NCBI GenBank assembly: GCA_964614415.1
Contig: CAZTLE010000020.1
Coordinates: 1 to 31,085, forward strand
DNA: 31,085 nucleotides
Reading direction: 5' to 3'
DNA from: CAZTLE01 sp964614415
Lineage (GTDB): Bacteria > Bacteroidota > Bacteroidia > Flavobacteriales > Flavobacteriaceae
Below are positions 24,901 through 31,085 of the stretch, piece after piece (position 1 is the stretch's first letter; each line of letters starts with the position of its first letter). A program made the translations under genes and the position numbers. Below the pieces are notes generated by a model, which saw only the letters and a program-made list of their open reading frames with translations, had not been told where the DNA came from and did no database searches.

Positions 24901-25367
24901 GAAATTCCACCCTGGCTCATTAAGGTCTTCTGTGAAGGGCCTCGTTCTGCATCCAGTACCGTAATTGCTTCGGTAATTGAATAGTTGAGCTGAGCTGCAG
25001 CCGACTGCACGGCCTGAACAGCAGAAAGTGATGGCGATGCATTTCCGGAAGCCCGGCTCTGAATGTTGTCGATAAATCGAATGTTCGAGTTCAATAGACG
25101 TCCGTTTGGCATAATATGCACGCTGGACTCCGTTCCGTAGATTTCAAGGCTATTGAGCATTTGCCTGAAATAAATGTGTCGTACTCCACTGGTGCTACTC
25201 ACATGCTCACTTGTAATGACCCATTGAGCATCTGAGCCAACCAATTTGTTGTTTTCAAGTAATGTCGCAATCTCGCCATTGATGACTTGCGTATGGCTTT
25301 GTGAAATTGCTGAAAAGGAAATAGAAAATAGTGCTGCCAGAAACAGGCAGAGAGTAACTCTTTTCAT
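21918..25367 (-). CDS. secreted M36 (fungalysin) metalloprotease with T9SS sorting tail
   Basis: 1149 residues. Signal peptide 1-22; a fungalysin/thermolysin propeptide (FTP-like) region about 30-180; a cysteine-containing linker; then the M36 catalytic domain, about 215-610. Zinc ligands are H429 and H433 in HEYAH, with catalytic E430, and the third ligand is E457 in GEGWSDF. The rest is accessory: a segment with a lamin-tail-like start (SQLVISELTLETPDRLEIQN), a HYR domain near 1000-1065 (DPVLTCPADITVQV, TASDNCTDP), and a C-terminal type IX sorting domain (YPNPTPGDITL, LSTGLYFVKI, VKRIVKQ). It is therefore exported through the Sec system and then the T9SS to the surface or medium, to degrade extracellular protein. 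Divergent from the ECF sigma gene. Confidence 0.93.
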   Translation of the reverse strand: MKRVTLCLFLAALFSISFSAISQSHTQVINGEIATLLENNKLVGSDAQWVITSEHVSSTSGVRHIYFRQMLNSLEIYGTESSVHIMPNGRLLNSNIRFIDNIQSRASGNASPSLSAVQAVQSAAAQLNYSITEAITVLDAERGPSQKTLMSQGGISLSEIPASLTYQLNANNELVLAWDLSIEETTRLNWWSVRVDAASGIIIDQNNWMLTCSFEHDHSEHQGIDYHRNLFDIPNYDEMVAKAEAEAGCNECYEVFAIPLESPYFGPRTTEVSPANLTASPFGWHDTNGVAGPEFTVTEGNNVNAFEAGDNFGYQPDGGVDLNFTGYPFDQVWTVANQYEDSAITNLFYWNNIIHDVLHIYGFDEVGGNFQENNYGNGGNGSDSVNANAQISQFCNATFGTPPDGQNPTMNNFICNGRDGTFDNLVVAHEYAHGISNRLTGGPGAAGCLGNQEQMGEGWSDFYGAILSIEAGDTGADPRPVGTYLFGQPANGPGIRPFPYSTDLAVNPQTYGDISSVSIPHGVGSVWCTMLWEVTWGLIDQYGFDTDIYNFTGDVNQDAGNVQAMAIITEAMKLQPCSPGFVDGRDAIFQADLALYGGANECLLWDAFAKRGLGVSADQGSSGSVNDGAEAFDTPSGLASYTAPPDVCEGSAVLTGLGGGTPIGGVYSGPGVTDDGNGLTYSFDPIAAGVGVHTITYDTPGSSCAPPSTDSDDIEVIALPAGPSATGVSDYCPGDDVTVSATPNDPANTIWWFDDEFGGNFLAEGNDYSFSPTGNVSVFAQETPPVPQSQLVISELTLETPDRLEIQNVGLPFDYTGYTVAVSEQPYTDINTINVTPQTLGNMGQDAVVSWSDDAGSGDYWGSNIWWNNDGTGWVIIIDPSGNVVDSAFWNFTSAEIANLNVTINGFNITAADLDWTGDGASLTAECNDSFRRNGDTDSAADWADVCLTSDYGVANADIGLGIQGCLGARTEAAVTVDSEDPVLTCPADITVQVDPGDDFTIPDYTASATASDNCTDPPTLSQNPTAGSTVGVGVQTVTITAEDEAGNSVDCTFNVTVEEVLSVAGNELSSGIILYPNPTPGDITLVNRSAEVLVDATITDVNGRIIQTVDLTGMTEAKNLSLANLSTGLYFVKIVSESASTVKRIVKQ

Positions 25368-25413
25368 GGTTCGCGTTTTAGGTTATGACTGTAAGTAGGT
25401 ATCTAAATTCGCG

Positions 25414-25444
25414 TAAAGCTATCAAAAGAACTTCCAATTAGCAA
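25414..25444 (-). promoter_or_regulatory. Bacteroidota-type promoter of the M36 protease gene
   Basis: On the minus strand: TTG (25444-25442), a 20-nt spacer, then TAGCTTTA (25421-25414), matching TAnnTTTG at seven of eight positions. It is 47 nt before the ATG at 25367. Confidence 0.55.
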
Positions 25445-25584
25445 ATTTTTGATAAAAAAGCCCTTTTATTAACATTCGATCAATAAAAGTGATTGTATTC
25501 TAGTTTTTATTAAAAAATCATCGCCTATTTACTATATTTATATTCGATTAGGTAGTTCATTACATCCTAACCGCCATACCCTTC

Positions 25585-26118
25585 ATGGACCAACCGGATC
25601 TACTTATTAAAGAGCTTCAAAACGGAAACGAACAGGCGTTCTCCAGGATATACGATATGTATTCCGGAGCGATATACGGAGTGCTTTACAATATTGTACG
25701 AAACGAAGATGATGCCGAAGAACTGCTTCAGGACGTATTTGTGAAGGTGTGGAACAACAGGACCGGTTATGCTCCCGGTAAAGGGCGGTTTTATACCTGG
25801 CTTCTGAACATTGCTCGCAATGCTGCCATTGATAAAACGCGCTCCAAGTCCTTCAAGAACTCGCAGCGAAACCTTAGCACCGAGAATTTCGTAGATATAG
25901 TAGCGACCAGTGATTCGCTGAATCGCTTCACTAATACGATCGGTTTGCGCAAATTTGTGGAAGCCCTAAAGCCAGCCTGTATAAAGATCATCGAGTTATT
26001 GTATTTTAAGGGATATACCCAGGCCGATGCGGCCGAAACATTGGAAATACCCTTAGGGACCCTCAAGACGAGGAACAGAAGTTGTATGAATGAATTACGA
26101 AAAATGTTAGACGAATAA
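25585..26118 (+). CDS. ECF-type RNA polymerase sigma factor
   Basis: 177 residues. Region 2 lies at about 10-80 (FSRIYDMYSGAIYGVLYNIV, DDAEELLQDVFVKVWNN, RFYTWLLNIARNAAIDKTR), and region 4 at about 120-175, with the helix-turn-helix GYTQADAAETLEIPLGTLKTR. No region 3, so an ECF sigma. It is followed after a single base by its probable anti-sigma factor, the usual autoregulated pair. The protease gene lies divergently on the other side of a 217-nt AT-rich gap and is a candidate target. Confidence 0.92.
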   Translation: MDQPDLLIKELQNGNEQAFSRIYDMYSGAIYGVLYNIVRNEDDAEELLQDVFVKVWNNRTGYAPGKGRFYTWLLNIARNAAIDKTRSKSFKNSQRNLSTENFVDIVATSDSLNRFTNTIGLRKFVEALKPACIKIIELLYFKGYTQADAAETLEIPLGTLKTRNRSCMNELRKMLDE

Positions 26119-26119
26119 C

Positions 26120-26905
26120 ATGAGTGCACAGGAGATCATAGCGTCCGGGAAACTGGAATTATATGTGTATGGCAAGCTCTCACCTGAAGAACAACAGGAG
26201 GTACAGGAGGCAATGGCCATGTATCCTGAGGTTAAGAAAGAAGTGGAGGCCATAGAGACTGCTCTTATTCATCTTTCGGAAGGAGTTGCTCCTCAAGTAC
26301 CGTCACGGGTTTGGAGCGGTATACGTGACCGTATCCATCAATCATCTTCATCTTCTTCTTCGCGTCGCAACTGGGCAACGATATCGGGATGGGCTGCAGC
26401 AGTGATTGCCGTAGGTGGTATTTTCTGGATGTTCAATCAAAATAACGATCTCAACCAGCAACTGAACGATGCCACGACCGAAAACGGGCAGCTTCGCGAT
26501 ACGATCACTCAGGTCGAATCGGAACTGGCAGATACCAATACGCTGCTTGATTTACTTAGATCGAAAGACTACAACACCATACTATTGCCTGGAAATGCCC
26601 CTGTGGCTCCTGAAGCGTACGCCAAGGTCTATTATAACAGTGATGGAGACATTGCCTATATTGACGCTACCGGCCTTCCTGACGCGCCTCCCGGAAAAGT
26701 ATATCAGGTGTGGTCATTGACTTTAGATCCACTTACCCCAACCAGTATGGGATTGTTGGATAACAACACTGATCAGGGAGACGGATTCTATAGATTTGAG
26801 GACGTTCCTACGCCTCAAGCCTTTGGAATTACACTGGAACCTGAAGGAGGTAGTGAATCACCTACCCTGGATCAGTTATACACACTAGGTACTGTTTCAC
26901 CTTAG
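26120..26905 (+). CDS. RskA-type membrane anti-sigma factor
   Basis: 261 residues. An N-terminal cytoplasmic anti-sigma region (1-70; LELYVYGKLSPEEQQEVQEAM) lacks the zinc HxxxCxxC motif. It is followed by a serine run (about 75-81), a membrane helix at about 85-105, a short coiled coil (NQNNDLNQQLNDATTENGQL) and a C-terminal RskA-like domain (AKVYYNSDGDIAYIDATGLP, GKVYQVWSL) in the periplasm. It should hold the sigma factor, encoded one base upstream, at the membrane until a signal leads to release. Confidence 0.88.
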   Translation: MSAQEIIASGKLELYVYGKLSPEEQQEVQEAMAMYPEVKKEVEAIETALIHLSEGVAPQVPSRVWSGIRDRIHQSSSSSSSRRNWATISGWAAAVIAVGGIFWMFNQNNDLNQQLNDATTENGQLRDTITQVESELADTNTLLDLLRSKDYNTILLPGNAPVAPEAYAKVYYNSDGDIAYIDATGLPDAPPGKVYQVWSLTLDPLTPTSMGLLDNNTDQGDGFYRFEDVPTPQAFGITLEPEGGSESPTLDQLYTLGTVSP

Positions 26906-26911
26906 TTCAAT

Positions 26912-26944
26912 AAAAAAATAAGGGGCCGTCGGATGACGGCCCCT
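26912..26944 (-). terminator. strong hairpin terminator of the TPR gene
   Basis: AGGGGCCGTC (26921-26930) pairs with GACGGCCCCT (26935-26944) across a GGAT loop. The A-run at 26912-26918 becomes a T-run after the hairpin on the minus strand, so it terminates transcripts from the converging TPR gene. On the plus strand the T-run is absent, so it serves the anti-sigma gene less well. Confidence 0.8.
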
Positions 26945-27048
26945 CACTAACAAAAAACCAGGTAACCACAATGGGTTGTATAAAATGGCAAGCGGTTAAA
27001 GGTTTGCCATGTACATATCTATATACGAATTAAAGATCATTTTGGTTT

Positions 27049-28329
27049 TCACAATGCCTCCACTTTTTTCGTGACTACGGGCCCCAGCTCGAAAGCCGCT
27101 TCCAGCAGTTCATTTTTGAGCGCCTTTACTTCTTTCTTCATACCATTGGCTTTATACACCATGGCGGTATGCAGCAATGCCATTGGTTCGGAGGTCTTTC
27201 CATCGACAAACTCCTGTATGGTATTCAAAGCGCTCGCCGCATCCCCATTGGATAATTGGGCCAGGGCCAGCAAATGATAGGTTTCGGGCGTGGCTCGCGC
27301 ATTTACCTCGGCTTCGGCCAGTGAAACTGCTTTTTCAGGATCGGTATCCGCATGCAATTCTATTAGGTACGTATTGTACATTTCGCCATAGCTATCACCG
27401 GAAGCCGTTTCAAGAAACTTAAGAGTGTGCTCCTTCTGTTCATTAAGATCTCCATTGAATTCGGCCATTTCAGACTTAAGCAAATGGTAGTCCGGCACTT
27501 TGTGATACGCCATCACCGAGTCTAAAATGCGATGTGCCTCTTCGGTATCCTTTTCATAGGAGTAAGCGATCCATGCTATCCCCTTCTTCACATAGGCGTT
27601 GTCCGGTTCCAGTTCCAGCGTCTTGAGATACTGCTCGTACGCATCGGCTATTCGTCCGGCATGACCGTAATAATCTCCGAGGTTACTGTACGTCCAGATC
27701 TGCAGGGACTTGTTCTTACGTGAGTCGGCGATGTCTCTCGCCTGCTCCATATAGGTTATAGCCGCTTCCAAATTACCTTTGTGATCGCTCCATTTGGAGA
27801 GTCGGATGAGGTAATTGTACTCGGCATTATTCTTCACTTTATTGAGGAACTCGTACGCCAGGTCGTAAGCGCCCACTTCCATGTATACATCAAATAACAT
27901 ATACTCGGTAAAGCGTTTATTTGATACGCCCTCGTAGCTGGCTTCAAGGATATTACGCGCTTCGGCAAAACGATGCTGAGAAATATAATTCCTGGCAAGT
28001 GCCCGCTCATAGGCATCTTTATTGTTTCCTGCAATGGAGATTGCTTTTAGTAGCAACGTTTCAGCATCCAGAAGGTAACCGGGGTTTCCTGTGGTTTCAA
28101 ACAATCTCGAATATGCAGCGGCCAAAGGCCCCAGGTCTCCTACTCCTGAGCTATCCGGCCGCAGGCGGGCGGACCAAAACTCCTTTTCGGAAAGTGCTTC
28201 CCGGTAGGACTCGCCTTCTCCGGTAACGAGATAGGCATTATAGTCTTCGGGATCTATGATCTTCTCTGTAGTTGCGTCCTGGCATGCACATAGCAGCCCG
28301 ACCACGGCAATTACAATTAGATATTTCAT
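27049..28329 (-). CDS. TPR-repeat lipoprotein
   Basis: 426 residues. A lipoprotein signal ends in LCAC (C16). Then follow many helical tetratricopeptide repeats; the clearest is ADAYEQYLKTLELEPDNAYV, near residue 230, with others around NKDAYERALARNYISQHRFAEA and ALAQLSNGDAASALNTIQEF. It is anchored to a membrane and probably mediates protein contacts. It lies downstream of the DUF4331 pair, but a terminator stands between them, so it likely has its own promoter or depends on read-through. Confidence 0.85.
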   Translation of the reverse strand: MKYLIVIAVVGLLCACQDATTEKIIDPEDYNAYLVTGEGESYREALSEKEFWSARLRPDSSGVGDLGPLAAAYSRLFETTGNPGYLLDAETLLLKAISIAGNNKDAYERALARNYISQHRFAEARNILEASYEGVSNKRFTEYMLFDVYMEVGAYDLAYEFLNKVKNNAEYNYLIRLSKWSDHKGNLEAAITYMEQARDIADSRKNKSLQIWTYSNLGDYYGHAGRIADAYEQYLKTLELEPDNAYVKKGIAWIAYSYEKDTEEAHRILDSVMAYHKVPDYHLLKSEMAEFNGDLNEQKEHTLKFLETASGDSYGEMYNTYLIELHADTDPEKAVSLAEAEVNARATPETYHLLALAQLSNGDAASALNTIQEFVDGKTSEPMALLHTAMVYKANGMKKEVKALKNELLEAAFELGPVVTKKVEAL

Positions 28330-28340
28330 TTTGTATGTAA

Positions 28341-28370
28341 AAAGAAAAAGAGCAATTGCTTGCCCTTTTT
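28341..28370 (-). terminator. intrinsic terminator of the DUF4331 operon
   Basis: On the minus strand AAAGGGCAA (28368-28360), loop GCAA, then TTGCTCTTT (28355-28347) with one G-U pair, followed by TTCTTT (28346-28341). It stands between the DUF4331 C-half gene and the TPR gene. Confidence 0.65.
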
Positions 28371-28386
28371 CAGTGTGTTTATTTAA

Positions 28387-29106
28387 TTACTGATTAGGTG
28401 CTTCAAGGTACGGGAACGGCAGACCGAAATCTCTGTCCCCTGCATCTACACCGTCACTCGTAAGTTGTGGAGTATCGGGCACACCATCACCGTTGGTGTC
28501 CGATCCGTCAAAACGGGTTCCCGTGGTTCCTCCGAACATCAAGGTAAGTGAAATGTCGATAACATCGTCTGCCAGGGTTCGTCCGGTCAGGGCCACCCCT
28601 GTATTCGGATCAAAGTACGTAGTCTGTCCGTTGGCTGCCACCTGCAGGGCATCGAATTGGGCCAGTACCGTCGTAAAGGTAGGTGCGTCCAATCCCAGAA
28701 TATTGGTCTCGTAATCAAGATCGGCAGGATCAATACCCAAGGCTACTGCATATACATCATGATAGGCTTCAAGGGTTGCTTCGAAGGTAGGCTGAAAAGC
28801 TGCTCTATCGGACACTATGGACACGTTGAAATCATTCTTCACATTGTCACTTCCACTGAATACGGTATTTACACCGGGACGACCCATGATGTCTTCCTGA
28901 ACAAAAGTTCCGCTGAAATCGATTCCGCTGGTGCAGGGATCACACACTCCACCGCAGTCAATTCCTGTCTCGTCCTGGTTCATAATGCCATCCGTACAGG
29001 TCTCCTGACTAATTACATTTCCATTTTCATCTTCGTTGGTACACTGTGCAAACAACAATGCAGAGAAGACGGCAAGTACAACTATTCTTATATTTCGTGT
29101 TTTCAT
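28387..29106 (-). CDS. lipoprotein carrying the C-terminal half of DUF4331
   Basis: 239 residues from the ATG at 29106, chosen because it gives a clean lipoprotein signal (MKTRNIRIVV...FAQC, C22). In-frame ATGs at 29127 (overlapping the upstream stop as TAATG) and 29154 are possible but weaken it. Next to the lipid site is a Cys-rich hinge, TCTDGIMNQDETGIDCGGVC and DPC, common in Bacteroidota surface proteins. The body has motifs seen at the C-terminus of longer DUF4331 proteins: GRPGVNTVF, DRAAFQPTF, LTGRTLADDVIDISLTLMFGG and LTSDGVDAGDRDFGLPFPYL. The N-terminal motifs are missing here but form the gene just upstream. Function unknown. Confidence 0.8.
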   Translation of the reverse strand: MKTRNIRIVVLAVFSALLFAQCTNEDENGNVISQETCTDGIMNQDETGIDCGGVCDPCTSGIDFSGTFVQEDIMGRPGVNTVFSGSDNVKNDFNVSIVSDRAAFQPTFEATLEAYHDVYAVALGIDPADLDYETNILGLDAPTFTTVLAQFDALQVAANGQTTYFDPNTGVALTGRTLADDVIDISLTLMFGGTTGTRFDGSDTNGDGVPDTPQLTSDGVDAGDRDFGLPFPYLEAPNQ

Positions 29107-29126
29107 TGTTCTCTCTTTTACTGTCA

Positions 29127-29837
29127 TTATTGTTTTCTTTTCGCTGATACCCATACGTTATACGAATCGGGTAATCCGTTAATTCCAACCGCTGCTCCAA
29201 CGTGCGGAGGTGGCGTTCCCAGCATAGAATTGGGCACCTCAACCACAATGGCAAGCACGTTTAGATCCAGGAAGAAGTCCTCGGCAGTTCCGGGAGGAAA
29301 AAATCCATCGGGTGCTGCGGCTCCTGAGACTACTTCATTGAAACGGTTAAAGTCAAAATAGAAGGCATCCCGTCGGGGGCCGGCGAAGAAGCTCATGCCG
29401 TTATTTGTTTCGATAAAGGTATCGGACGTTGTCGAAATCTGTACGATATTCTGATCCGCGAATGTGAGTACCTCACTGCTCAATCCGGTTTGCGTAGGTT
29501 GGGCCGGACCGAAGAAGTACATCGAATCTCCACGTTTAATAGCCTGAATGACGAGATCTTCGACAAAATCTCCTGAATTATCAATGTTGAATTCGATGAG
29601 AACGTCCTCATCGAAGGTGGCGTTCTCGGTCACCGTACCAGGGGTAAGCGGACCTTGCAGCGTAGCGACAAATACCGTGCTGTTGGCATTATCACCCTCA
29701 AAAGCGTAAAGGTCGGCAATATCGGTAGTAGTCCCGGCTACCAACGGTGCATCGATGTGGTCTGCTGCAATTACAAAGAGCGACGCACCTGCAAGTACAA
29801 GCGCTCCCAAAGCCGCATACATCTTGTTTTTTTTCAT
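29127..29837 (-). CDS. exported N-terminal half of DUF4331
   Basis: 236 residues. Signal peptide 1-24, likely cut before ADHIDAP, giving a mature start DHIDAPLVAGTTTDIADLYAF that matches the N-terminus of DUF4331 proteins. Further family motifs are STVFVATLQGPLTPG, VLIEFNIDNSGDFVEDLVIQA, FFAGPRRDAFYFDFNRFNEV and VLAIVVEVPNSML. It stops near YNVWVSAKRKQ. The gene is 20 nt upstream of the lipoprotein gene with the C-terminal motifs, so the two are one operon and perhaps one complex outside the cytoplasm. Function unknown. Confidence 0.85.
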   Translation of the reverse strand: MKKNKMYAALGALVLAGASLFVIAADHIDAPLVAGTTTDIADLYAFEGDNANSTVFVATLQGPLTPGTVTENATFDEDVLIEFNIDNSGDFVEDLVIQAIKRGDSMYFFGPAQPTQTGLSSEVLTFADQNIVQISTTSDTFIETNNGMSFFAGPRRDAFYFDFNRFNEVVSGAAAPDGFFPPGTAEDFFLDLNVLAIVVEVPNSMLGTPPPHVGAAVGINGLPDSYNVWVSAKRKQ

Positions 29838-29980
29838 GTTCGTTGTTTTTGGTTATAAAAATATTTTGTTTGTAAAATCAAAACCGTCTCAAATGACATT
29901 GTTTTGATCCTAATTTCAGTAAAAACATTAATTTTACTTTCCACCATATACGCCGTAGTCGGAATTATGGTTTTTGTAAA

Positions 29981-30003
29981 AACGTTAAAATTTTGTTAAC
30001 GTT
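29981..30003. promoter_or_regulatory. perfect 8-bp inverted repeat upstream of the last gene
   Basis: AACGTTAA (29981-29988) and TTAACGTT (29996-30003), separated by 7 nt, 20 nt before the ATG of the last gene and 144 nt from the divergent DUF4331 start. The symmetry, spacing and position suit a dimeric regulator's operator, though a weak mRNA hairpin is possible. Confidence 0.4.
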
Positions 30004-30023
30004 GCAACCCAATTCAGGCATTC

Positions 30024-31085
30024 ATGAACCCATCTGCTTCCGGTTGGATACTTAAGTTCCTCACACTCTTTGAACGAGAAAAGCTCATCGATGTATATCC
30101 TGAGGAAGCTAATTTGTATCATCACTTAAAACAGGTAGGTTTTATTTACGGTGTTTCGGTGGATGCGCTTCCCAGCGAGGAAATAAGTCATTTAAAACTT
30201 ACCAAGGAAGAGTACACCAAAGTCAACCTTTTTCATGCCCTTCTCTATACACATACCACGCAACGCCCTGATTCCGGGTTTGATGATGCAATTAATGAAA
30301 TAATACGTTTCTATAAAAATATTGATAAGGGAAAAAAGGGATTTTTTCAGAAGCTGACACTGGCCAAAAAACCTTCCGAAAATCTCGAGCAAATACTCTC
30401 GGCCCGGCTTCAGGAAGGCAACGATGTGCTTAAGAAGAATACTACCTCCCTGCTCACCTATGCCCTGCTCTACGTAGATGTTTTGGCATTTCGCGTGTTT
30501 CTGAAAGATCAGGATGGCTTGAAGCGTTATTCAGAAGCACTGGAAGCAATTTTGATCCAGGGGTCCCTGCTGGCACTGGAAGCCAAAGAACGGAAAAACA
30601 AATACGACCTCCAGTTACTCGAGCTTTTCGAGTCCTCTTCCATGGCGCTGCCCAATGCCCGTCATGAAGATCATTTGGAAAGTCTTGAACGACTTCAATT
30701 TCTTACTGAAGATGATTCGCTGGAAAAGCAATACCTACTGGATATTTGTTGCCTGGCTGTGTGGGACGATCATCATCTCGACGATTCTGAATTCCACTTT
30801 TTGCAGCAGCTAGCTGATCTCCTGGGGTTTGAAGAAGATCATCTCGATAACAACTTAAAAGAGCTTTTCGAGTTCTCGGATATGTATTCCGAAAAGATCA
30901 TCCTTTTTGAATACGCACATCCCGTAAATCAATTCTATAAGCAATCGGTATCTACGGTTAAGCTGCTTATACTCAGGAACAAAAGAAGATTATTAAAAGA
31001 ACTAAGTGAAAGCGGTGAATTGCTTGTATTGCTGAGTCAATCGACCCTTCGGGATCTGGATTCGGACGAAAAGCAGAAAGTCAAG
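30024..31085 (+). CDS. LETM1-related biofilm-associated protein (5' part, runs off the window)
   Basis: The frame opens with the ATG at 30024 (MNPSASGWILKFLTLFEREK) and stays open for 354 codons to the end of the window, with no stop. The sequence is helical and acidic, with ALLYTHTTQRPDSGFDDAI and RLQFLTEDDSLEKQYLLDI. The last visible part, LLKELSESGELLVLLSQSTLRDL and DSDEKQKVK, matches the run-up to the LETM1-like hydrophobic segment of Flavobacteriaceae proteins called LETM1-related biofilm-associated protein. No signal peptide. The expected C-terminal hydrophobic segment lies beyond the window, so membrane association cannot be confirmed. Confidence 0.75.
   Translation, partial: MNPSASGWILKFLTLFEREKLIDVYPEEANLYHHLKQVGFIYGVSVDALPSEEISHLKLTKEEYTKVNLFHALLYTHTTQRPDSGFDDAINEIIRFYKNIDKGKKGFFQKLTLAKKPSENLEQILSARLQEGNDVLKKNTTSLLTYALLYVDVLAFRVFLKDQDGLKRYSEALEAILIQGSLLALEAKERKNKYDLQLLELFESSSMALPNARHEDHLESLERLQFLTEDDSLEKQYLLDICCLAVWDDHHLDDSEFHFLQQLADLLGFEEDHLDNNLKELFEFSDMYSEKIILFEYAHPVNQFYKQSVSTVKLLILRNKRRLLKELSESGELLVLLSQSTLRDLDSDEKQKVK

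Noticed and set aside
24303..24923. 206-codon open frame on the plus strand
   Set aside because: Antisense to the propeptide and early catalytic region of the M36 protease; no domain or signal visible.
28657..29361. 234-codon open frame on the plus strand
   Set aside because: Antisense to both DUF4331 halves; those carry family motifs and export signals, this frame does not.
28387..29837. Considered as one DUF4331 gene broken by a frameshift
   Set aside because: The second frame has its own start, lipoprotein signal and Cys-rich hinge, so it is a separate gene.
1..31085. tRNA, rRNA, known riboswitches, prophage or intact transposase genes
   Set aside because: None recognised on reading both strands of the intergenic regions; a covariance-model search was not possible.

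Overview
The window looks like chromosomal DNA from a marine-type member of the Bacteroidota, most likely Flavobacteriaceae. The evidence is a C-terminal type IX secretion (T9SS) sorting tail on a secreted protease, a TonB-dependent/OMP beta-barrel receptor of the Bacteroidota type, promoters of the Bacteroidota form (TTG, about 20 nt, TAnnTTTR) instead of sigma-70 boxes, little sign of Shine-Dalgarno sequences, and families typical of that group (DUF3291, DUF2490, DUF4331, LETM1-related biofilm protein). No rRNA, tRNA, CRISPR array, prophage or intact transposon was seen. Assignments rest on reading motifs by eye; no database search was run.

Layout. 1-7.4 kb, plus strand: a DinB-like protein, a large periplasmic TolB-propeller/amidohydrolase, a small ABC pair, a DUF3291 protein, a BON+LysM (Kbp-like) protein and a TauE/TSUP permease. 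7.4-12.4 kb: a LytS/LytR-type two-component system on the minus strand, divergent from an OMP beta-barrel receptor and a small exported protein; the shared intergenic region holds a strong promoter and a phased direct repeat that looks like a LytTR operator. 12.4-15.1 kb, minus: a MoxR-like AAA+ ATPase and its VWA partner. 15.2-21.7 kb, plus: a BNR/Asp-box propeller protein, a DUF2490 outer-membrane-like protein, an alpha/beta-hydrolase-OsmC fusion, a DUF1905/YdeI-like gene with no ATG/GTG/TTG start, and a Cu/Zn superoxide dismutase lipoprotein. 21.9-25.4 kb, minus: an M36 metalloprotease with a T9SS tail, divergent from an ECF sigma/anti-sigma pair (25.6-26.9 kb). 27.0-29.8 kb, minus: a TPR lipoprotein and a DUF4331 protein that appears split into two separately exported halves. 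30.0 kb to the end: the start of a LETM1-related biofilm-associated protein.

The strongest unexplained structure is in the gaps. Several intergenic regions are built from degenerate units held in strict 7-nt or 8-nt phase (for example 633-790, 5301-5363, 5878-5926, 19124-19207). Two of these, 13.8 kb apart and in opposite orientation, use the same heptamers, one ending 3 nt before a start codon and the other beginning 2 nt after a stop codon. Other items worth a second look are a multi-hairpin element with terminal inverted repeats (6473-6637), the LytTR-type operator (9267-9299), the hidden gene at 20527-21024 and the split DUF4331 pair.
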